Below are positions 58,300 through 64,000 of a stretch of 64,000 nt of DNA, piece after piece. This DNA is from Mesodorylaimus sp. YZB2_4 (taxonomy: Eukaryota; Nematoda; Enoplea; Dorylaimida; Dorylaimidae). The position numbers and the translations under genes are program-made. The notes under the pieces were generated by a model. That model was given only the letters and a program-made list of their open reading frames with translations, did not search any database and was not told the DNA's origin. The stretch's first letter is position 1. Each line of letters starts with the position of its first letter. The stretch lies in the NCBI GenBank assembly GCA_030248295.1, contig JASANH010001463.1, forward strand, positions 372,001 to 436,000, given 5' to 3'.

Positions 58300-59425
58300 T
58301 TTGTCCAGAAGATCCTTCAAAGTGTACAGTATAGCAGGATTCGGCCACAAGCCACAGCCGTCCCATTCGACGACTAGCACCAGTCGCAAACGGTTTGTAT
58401 CAATAATTGAGAATGTCGGGGCTGATCCAATGACTCGAATGTGGGCGTACAAGAACGGTGGGTGGAACCAAGAGACTGAGTCGGGGATGGATCGAATTCT
58501 GAAACCGAAACCTGGAACGGATGGCGTCGTGTGGGGCGCATGGATCCGGACAAGTACGCCGATGGATATGCTCAAGTACTGTGGCCTTGTTCGACCCGTT
58601 TCGACGATCACGAGCAGGACATGACGAGCCTGCATGGGTTGAGTGTGGCTGTGCAATATCGGAAGCCCACTCGCTACGACTTCGAGCTGGTCACCATTGA
58701 TCGAGTATCACTGATCCGACCAGCCACCGCCACCCTGTTCGAACTCGCCTACGTTCCCATCAATTGAAAAATACAAGTTGTGACTTTCGTCAGTCGAAAC
58801 TTGATTGCTGTTGTGATGAAATGGCTACCTTCACCCACCTCGTTCGAACTCGTCATGGTGGACTCAGAGACTCCGCCACAGCATCATCATGATCTACTTC
58901 CCCAAAGGAGGCCAGGCACGCTTGGCATTTACAGATCGGAGTCGTCCAAATCGTCTGCACGTGCTGTTCACCAAGATTGTCGGGGTTGGAACTGAGCGGC
59001 GCTTCGATATCTTCAATGTTGTCTACGATATTTCTGAGTGCGGAAGCAAACATTTCAGGCCGATGCCGTGGGACTCGATTTCAATGCCAGTTGGAAATCG
59101 CACCAACGTCGCTGACTGCCAATGCATCTGAGGTGGCTCGTACGTTATATTTCTATACAGCAAAGACGACTTGAATGGCAATGGCGACCAGTGCCTATTG
59201 TTCGACGGGTGCAAGTGGAAAACGCTGTCAGTGGGCCAATGGCCGAACCCATTTCGAAGTACGATCCTCGGCGCCCAGATATTCGAGGCCAGTCGCACTT
59301 ACAACTTGTTGTCGCTGCCATCAATCTATAAGGGGCGAGTGCCTGCCCAGCATCTTCTCGATTGGTGCTGGTTGCACCCGATGGGTGGAGCCCTTCCTTC
59401 TCGAAGCTGGGGCCATCCATAAAGG
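58300..59425 (+). CDS. Unidentified coding-like ORFs
   Basis: Several plus-strand frames have coding-like codon use and end at separate stops. One ends LFELAYVPIN (58767). Another contains VGVGTERRFDIFNVVYD and ends NVADCQCI (59131). A third contains NGNGDQCLLFDGCKWKTL (to 59422). Paired cysteines suggest an extracellular protein. Frame changes between the parts mean introns or decay. No family recognised. Confidence 0.25.
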
Positions 59426-59639
59426 ACGTCCATCAAAACAAATGCGATTTTTTGACTCCCCCCTCTCCCTATCCACCTTTCATCCGTTTCGCCTGGACCC
59501 CCCTAAAAAATCGACGTTTACTTGTGTAGCCCCCCCCCCCCCCCCCCCATTGGAAAATATGCACTTCGAAAAAGCATTGCTCCCAGCATCGACTGATCCG
59601 CCGAAATTATGGGTCAACCAGTCTTCAATTTGATTCGAC

Positions 59640-59960
59640 TGCTGCATCAGCCAAATTGAGAACTAAAATCTTACGCTCTCTCTCTGAAAATGAGTCATAC
59701 CACTTCCATTTTAAAACTTCTCCAATTTTCCTCCAAAGTCAGAATTGAATCCCGCTTTAGGTGCAAGGTACGTAGTTCTCCTGAATTTTTTGACTGGTTT
59801 GATGGAGAGTGACAGCGAGGAAAGGAAATATAGGGCAGGCTGCTTGGGACGTCATCCCCATAAAAATATCTCATTTCTTGACGGATCAGCCAGATCGAGA
59901 TCGAGATTCACGTCGAGGTCGGATCAGTCGATGTTATATATAATTGTCCAACATCTCTAA
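59640..59960 (+). repeat. Interspersed element B, copy 3
   Basis: gaatcccgctttaggtgcaa, gagtgacagcgaggaaagg, catccccataaaaatatctc and ggtcggatcagtcgatgt match copies 1 and 2. A C run lies just upstream (59530-59548). Confidence 0.65.
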
Positions 59961-60095
59961 CATCCCAACGGACCCCTGGCCCCTGGAATCTATCGCCCTG
60001 GACGGGGAGTTAATGTTTCAGCCGCAGATATAGTCGCTCACTCGCACATTCAGAGTACTTGCAGCAAACCTCCTCTTCCACGCCTGCGGGTCTTG

Positions 60096-60491
60096 GTTTT
60101 TTTTTCAAATTTTTGTGGGCCCAATCCCGTTTTGCCTCTAGCTGGCCAGCAGCAAACCTTCTAAGCAGGGATGTGCGGGGACCAGCACACAGCAGCGTCC
60201 CTCTGCGTGTCTCCACTAGGAGCACCTCCGCGCGAGGGCATTCTGGACAGGACACCGACTTCCTCGGACGATGACGGGCGGGCTTTTAACCCTCTCGGTG
60301 TTCGACAGCCGAGACTGTCTTCTCGTTTGGCTTCCATCTCTCCACTCGGAGCATCTCTTGGGTGCCGGGTGAGTCACCCACGATTCGCAAACCGACCTTC
60401 ATCACCGGGGATCGAACCTTGGTCGAGTCCACCCACTCTCTCCCAAGCAATATGAAGAGACAAATGCCGAACCGCTAAACCACCGCGGCCG
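60096..60491 (-). repeat. tRNA-derived SINE, family I, copy 3
   Basis: Minus strand head gcggccgcggtggtttagcg, box-B-like ggttcgatcccc. Flanked by cctgcgggtcttg (60083-60095) and cctgcaggtcttg (60492-60504), a 13-bp target duplication with one mismatch. Confidence 0.9.
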
Positions 60492-60718
60492 CCTGCAGGT
60501 CTTGTTTACCAAGGCACCTGATTGACCGACAAAGCCACTGGCAGCACCACTGAAATCGTTTTATCCGCCTGAGAAAAAGAGGAGACAAAAAGATGAAAAT
60601 TGTTTTGGAAAACTGGAATATAGTCGACCTGAGTCCTTGGATAGTCGTTTGATGATTTAAATATAACTGGAATCACAGTGTACACTTGTACTGGGGGCAC
60701 ACTTGCCTACCCCACCTT

Positions 60719-61316
60719 TAGCGTTCGACCGGGGGTGATTTTTTCGGGGACGGGGGCGGGGACGGGGTAGGCCATGGCCGTTCGGGGTCGGGGATGGCCG
60801 TTCGGGGTCGGGGATGGCCTTCGGGGTCTTTCGGGGCTGGAGATGACCCCGGCGGGGACGGGGATGAGAATAAGCTGAGTGGGAAAGTCTGCTCATATGG
60901 TCATTTCTTTACATGCTCTAAAAACTTCATGAAAGTTTTTGTTATAAATTTTGCACCCTGAAAATTTCTTGTCAATTTTGTCAAAATAGGACGACGCGTC
61001 AGACATTTTTCTATTCAGGGAAAAGTACAGCATCGAGAGACAGCTAGCTATCTAGCCCCAACTACCAGCACTGAACTGATCGCACTGGCCAATGTGTGCG
61101 CAATGATAGCACAATGCCTCGTCACACCACGCAGGCAGCACAGTAGGTATTTTTCATAAGTAGCCATCTCATCTCACAACATCGCGCAAAATGCTGACTC
61201 TATGTTTAGCGGGTCTTTTCGACTGTTGAAGCGTGAAAGTTTTCGGGGGTGAACCCCCGCCACATTTTTTTCGGGGGCGGGGACGGGGATCGGGGTCGGG
61301 GCCCGGTCGAACACTA
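60719..61316. mobile_element. Non-autonomous hAT-type element with G-rich ends
   Basis: 598 bp, bounded by TAGCGTTCGACCGGG and, inverted, TAGTGTTCGACCGGG. An exact 8-bp target duplication cccacctt lies at 60711-60718 and 61317-61324. Both ends carry runs such as ggggacgggggcggggacgg. No ORF of note. Confidence 0.85.
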
Positions 61317-61430
61317 CCCACCTTCATATGACTCATACTGCAGGTAACTTATAATAAAACTGATTGTAAGTAACTTTAATACAGACCGCATTTTATGCAC
61401 AAATAAACCATTTATACCCAAATTACCAAC

Positions 61431-63451
61431 TCATCCCCAAAACGTAACAAATGGCATAGGTACGGCTAGCACAGTGACCAACGCGGCGAAAAGTAGTGTC
61501 CCAATGATAAACGCAATCATCAGCAATCGTTCGACGACTCGAGCCAGCTGTCCCCATTCCTGCTGTATAGCCTCATAGTCGTGTTGCCACTGGAGACGGT
61601 CGTCGATGGCTTCCAAGGCCTCGGTCACTTCCATCAGCGACTCACTCAAGTATCGATACAAATTTGTATTCTCCTACAAAAAATGTTCTTACCCTTGTTG
61701 TTTCTATTATTCACACAGCACCATGACATCAATGCACGTGACGTAAGGTGACGTGGGGGAAGTGCACGAACATACCTGGCCATCGCAAATACCATTGCGT
61801 CTCCTCCAAATAGGGGAGTCCAACACTTGATCATTCGGCGGACTCGAGACCAGATAAGTGTCATTGGCCGTCTGTTGATCGAGTAAGAACGGGTCCAAGA
61901 TTGTGCCACCAGTCACACCCGTCGTAGCTCCGTTACGATTCGTACTCATCTGAAGGGCACTCGATTGGGCATACACATCCACACTTTTATTTCCAGCCAT
62001 CACCTGCGCACAAGCCAGCCACATAAAGCCAATGCAAAAATAATGGAAGCAGGCAATAGCAACACACTTGACAAACAGAATCCCCTACTTATACCAAATA
62101 TGACTCGACGGAGAACTAAAGCGGAGGTTGAAGTTGTTGAAGATTTTGAATATTATTGTTAATTGTTGTATGCTGATGTTGATTGAGAGGAATTTCTCCT
62201 GGACCATGAAAATGTAACATGAGTGTAGCGAATAAAATCGTGAAAAAAACAAAAGCGAACATAAGTAAACGTTCGCATACACGTGCCAGTTGTTCCCATT
62301 CTTTCCTTATATTTTGTAATTCGTGTTGCAATGTTAATTTCTTGTCGATGTCGCTAATAATATGACGAATTTTCTTCAATTGGCACAATGTCTCCAATTC
62401 AACATAAGTCTCTTGTCTGTTGGATGGGGCGGTGGTTCGAGCACGGTTTGTTTGTGTCCCCACTGGCGACGGTGTGAGTGGTCGAATGAGGGGTGTAGTC
62501 TGGAATCCATATTGGTTACAGTACGTCACACCACAGTCATCCGACGTGGTCTGGACATTCAAATCGTTATTCCGATTGATCATTGAATGGCGACGCGTTT
62601 GAGGCCGACAATAATAATTAGTAAAAGTGTCCACTGAACTGATACCGCCTCCGTAATAGCAGCCAGTATAATTATGAGGAGCCAACAAGAAGGCCGTCTC
62701 CTGTACACGAACAAGCGAAAGAGAAAGCATAAAAAGCAGCAACCTATTTCTGATAACAAGGGAAGCTAAAATTGCCACATGCCATTCGGAAATGCCTATT
62801 GTCCTAGACCAGCCACCCGCTCTTAGAGAGCCCCTCTTCGGACCCGAGTGTGGTTCACGCACGAGTGACTCCCGGAAAATTACTCACAATACCGTCCTCT
62901 TCTCTAATCAACGAGACTATGGCCAGCCCACTGAAGCAGAAGACAAGCAGCGACTAGGAAGCTGAGACAATTAATGAAGACGGGAACAATAGCCGAGACT
63001 CGTCTACGCTCTCCCAGCCACTAAGCGCCGACAAAAGCATAAGCACGTAACCGACTTTGAACATTGTCCGACTTGACACAAGGGAGTTTAAATAGGATGG
63101 TTGAGTCAGTGTTCAAAGTCGGTCAGCACGCCACACTGGTCAATATGTGAGCACTCACCCCGATGCCCCCATTCACTTCACTGCTCGGTTCCAAGACGGG
63201 CGTTGGTTCGACGACGGCAAATCCCTTCTTGTGCGAGTAGCTCCTGGCACCACGTTGCTGAGAAGTAGAGGGTGGCTTGGCCGGCAAATCCAATTTCATA
63301 AATAAGAATCGAGCAATGTATTTAAAAAATACTCTTTTCGTGTCCTCTGATAATGGCTTGCCCGCATTGCCTTTACTTTGCAACCTTAGTGTCACGGTCG
63401 TGATAATAGTAGCCGCAAATATCAACCAGATCAGGCCTATGTAGTACTTGC
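61431..63451 (-). CDS. Cys-loop (nicotinic-type) receptor subunit, 3' part, two alternative ends
   Basis: Exon 63451-63159 encodes TM3 (GKYYIGLIWLIFAATIITTV) and the start of the intracellular loop (FFKYIARFLFMKLDLP). Its phase-0 donor (gtgagt) can join either of two acceptors. One is 62700-62116, whose loop ends NIRKEWEQLARVCERLLMF, then TM4 and a Gln/Asn-rich tail. The other is 62003-61776 plus 61673-61431, loop ending AIQQEWGQLARVVERLLMI, then TM4. The two ends share the MA helix and TM4 (EW-QLARV-ERLLM-AF), so they arose by duplication. The E/D-R-L-x motif before TM4 is typical of nicotinic subunits. Signal peptide, ligand-binding domain and TM1-TM2 lie beyond position 64000, so ligand and ion selectivity are unknown. 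Confidence 0.75.
63050..63123. repeat. Intronic 14-bp perfect hairpin
   Basis: ACCGACTTTGAACA (63050-63063) and its exact complement (63110-63123) enclose 46 nt, 36 bp downstream of the donor at 63158 that feeds the two alternative receptor ends. Confidence 0.7.
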
Positions 63452-63739
63452 CTGAAACAAGCGTCAGTACTTTTACCAGTCCCCACGGCGTGGATATGTG
63501 GCAGAAACATTCCCACAGACGTCTTATTACGTGCAACCCTCGTCCTAGATCACCTAATATCATCCGTTTCTCATCGTCAGCCAGCTACTCTACAAGTGTC
63601 AGTGTCACGATATCGAGCCGATATTCAAATTTTGGGCGCTTATAGTAGTCCCGAACGCTCACAGGCCAGGGCAAGCCTGGCAGGCGTAGGAGAGAATGTG
63701 GCCGACCGAAGTCGGCGGGACAAACATTCCGACTGGAAT

Positions 63740-64000
63740 GAGGGAGTGTTGCGACTAGCCGCCTGGGTGGTGTAGAGGGGAAAGGCGTGTGTCGTAGTTT
63801 GCTTGGCAGAACTGGAAACCGGTCGGCCGCGAGTTGAACTCTGGCCGTCTGAGAACTTGCACGTCTGGCGGTGGGCGAGACTCACCCTTCATCTCTCCGC
63901 CTTTCATAAACGAGGGAAGGCCTACGGGGCGGGAGGCTCCCGAGTCCGGGTACCCTAACAGGGCACGCACTGGGTGTGGTTCCCCACAGGGTAATCGCCG
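63740..64000 (+). repeat. SINE-like element at the right edge
   Basis: ggtggtgtagaggggaaagg (box-A-like) and gcgagttgaactctgg (box-B-like) lie about 60 nt apart, followed by a GC-rich body that runs off the window. It differs from families I and II. Confidence 0.4.

Overview
The window is nuclear DNA from a multicellular animal, probably an invertebrate. Protein-coding genes are split by many short introns (about 50-60 bp next to some of 1-3 kb). They belong to animal signalling families (Src-type kinase, CCDC88/Girdin-Daple, Cys-loop receptor, 7TM receptor), and the spaces between them are filled with decayed BEL/Pao, hAT, MITE-like and tRNA-derived SINE sequences. Which phylum it is cannot be settled from sequence alone. 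The very short introns, the SINE/MITE load and a possible GA-AG intron are reminiscent of larvacean genomes, while a TATA box plus TCAGTT initiator would suit an arthropod-like lineage. I leave it open.

Layout. 1-7 kb: a kinase C-lobe fragment, a broken BEL/Pao element with a hAT fragment inserted into its integrase, envelope-like remains and a stray membrane-protein exon. 7.07-7.45 kb: a cluster of short hairpin repeats. 8.5-10.8 kb (-): a complete 11-exon Src-family gene whose kinase domain has lost key catalytic residues. 11.8-13.4 kb: a possible 32-aa two-exon small ORF and a TTBK/CK1 kinase pseudogene. 14.5-35.3 kb (-): a complete 19-exon CCDC88 (Daple-like) gene, with an N-terminal HOOK domain, a ~1000-residue coiled coil, and two phase-compatible C-termini ending in CTEV or EYGCV, both possible PDZ ligands. 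35-42 kb: repeat-rich spacer. 42.1-47.4 kb: a PP1-like phosphatase fragment and a cluster of three related small peptide loci, one complete with promoter, signal peptide and a CYISVTRCARVG terminus. 45.8-50.3 kb (-): 7TM-receptor-like exons and a partial trypsin-like protease next to a long inverted repeat. 52-53.2 kb: a tandem array, a MITE and a strikingly young 90-bp inverted repeat. 53.6-56.0 kb (-): a secreted multicopper oxidase with a lysine/serine/glutamate-rich insert. 58.3-59.4 kb: unidentified coding-like ORFs. 60.7-61.3 kb: a hAT-type non-autonomous element with an exact 8-bp target duplication. 61.4-63.5 kb (-): the 3' part of a Cys-loop receptor with two alternative terminal TM4 cassettes; its 5' exons lie beyond the window.

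Functional themes are membrane signalling: a myristoylated Src-like scaffold, a Daple-like link between G-protein/Wnt signalling and PDZ proteins, a ligand-gated channel, and peptide genes lying near 7TM receptor fragments. There is no operon logic. The genes are independent units separated by mobile DNA, and most intergenic ORFs are by-products of repeats.
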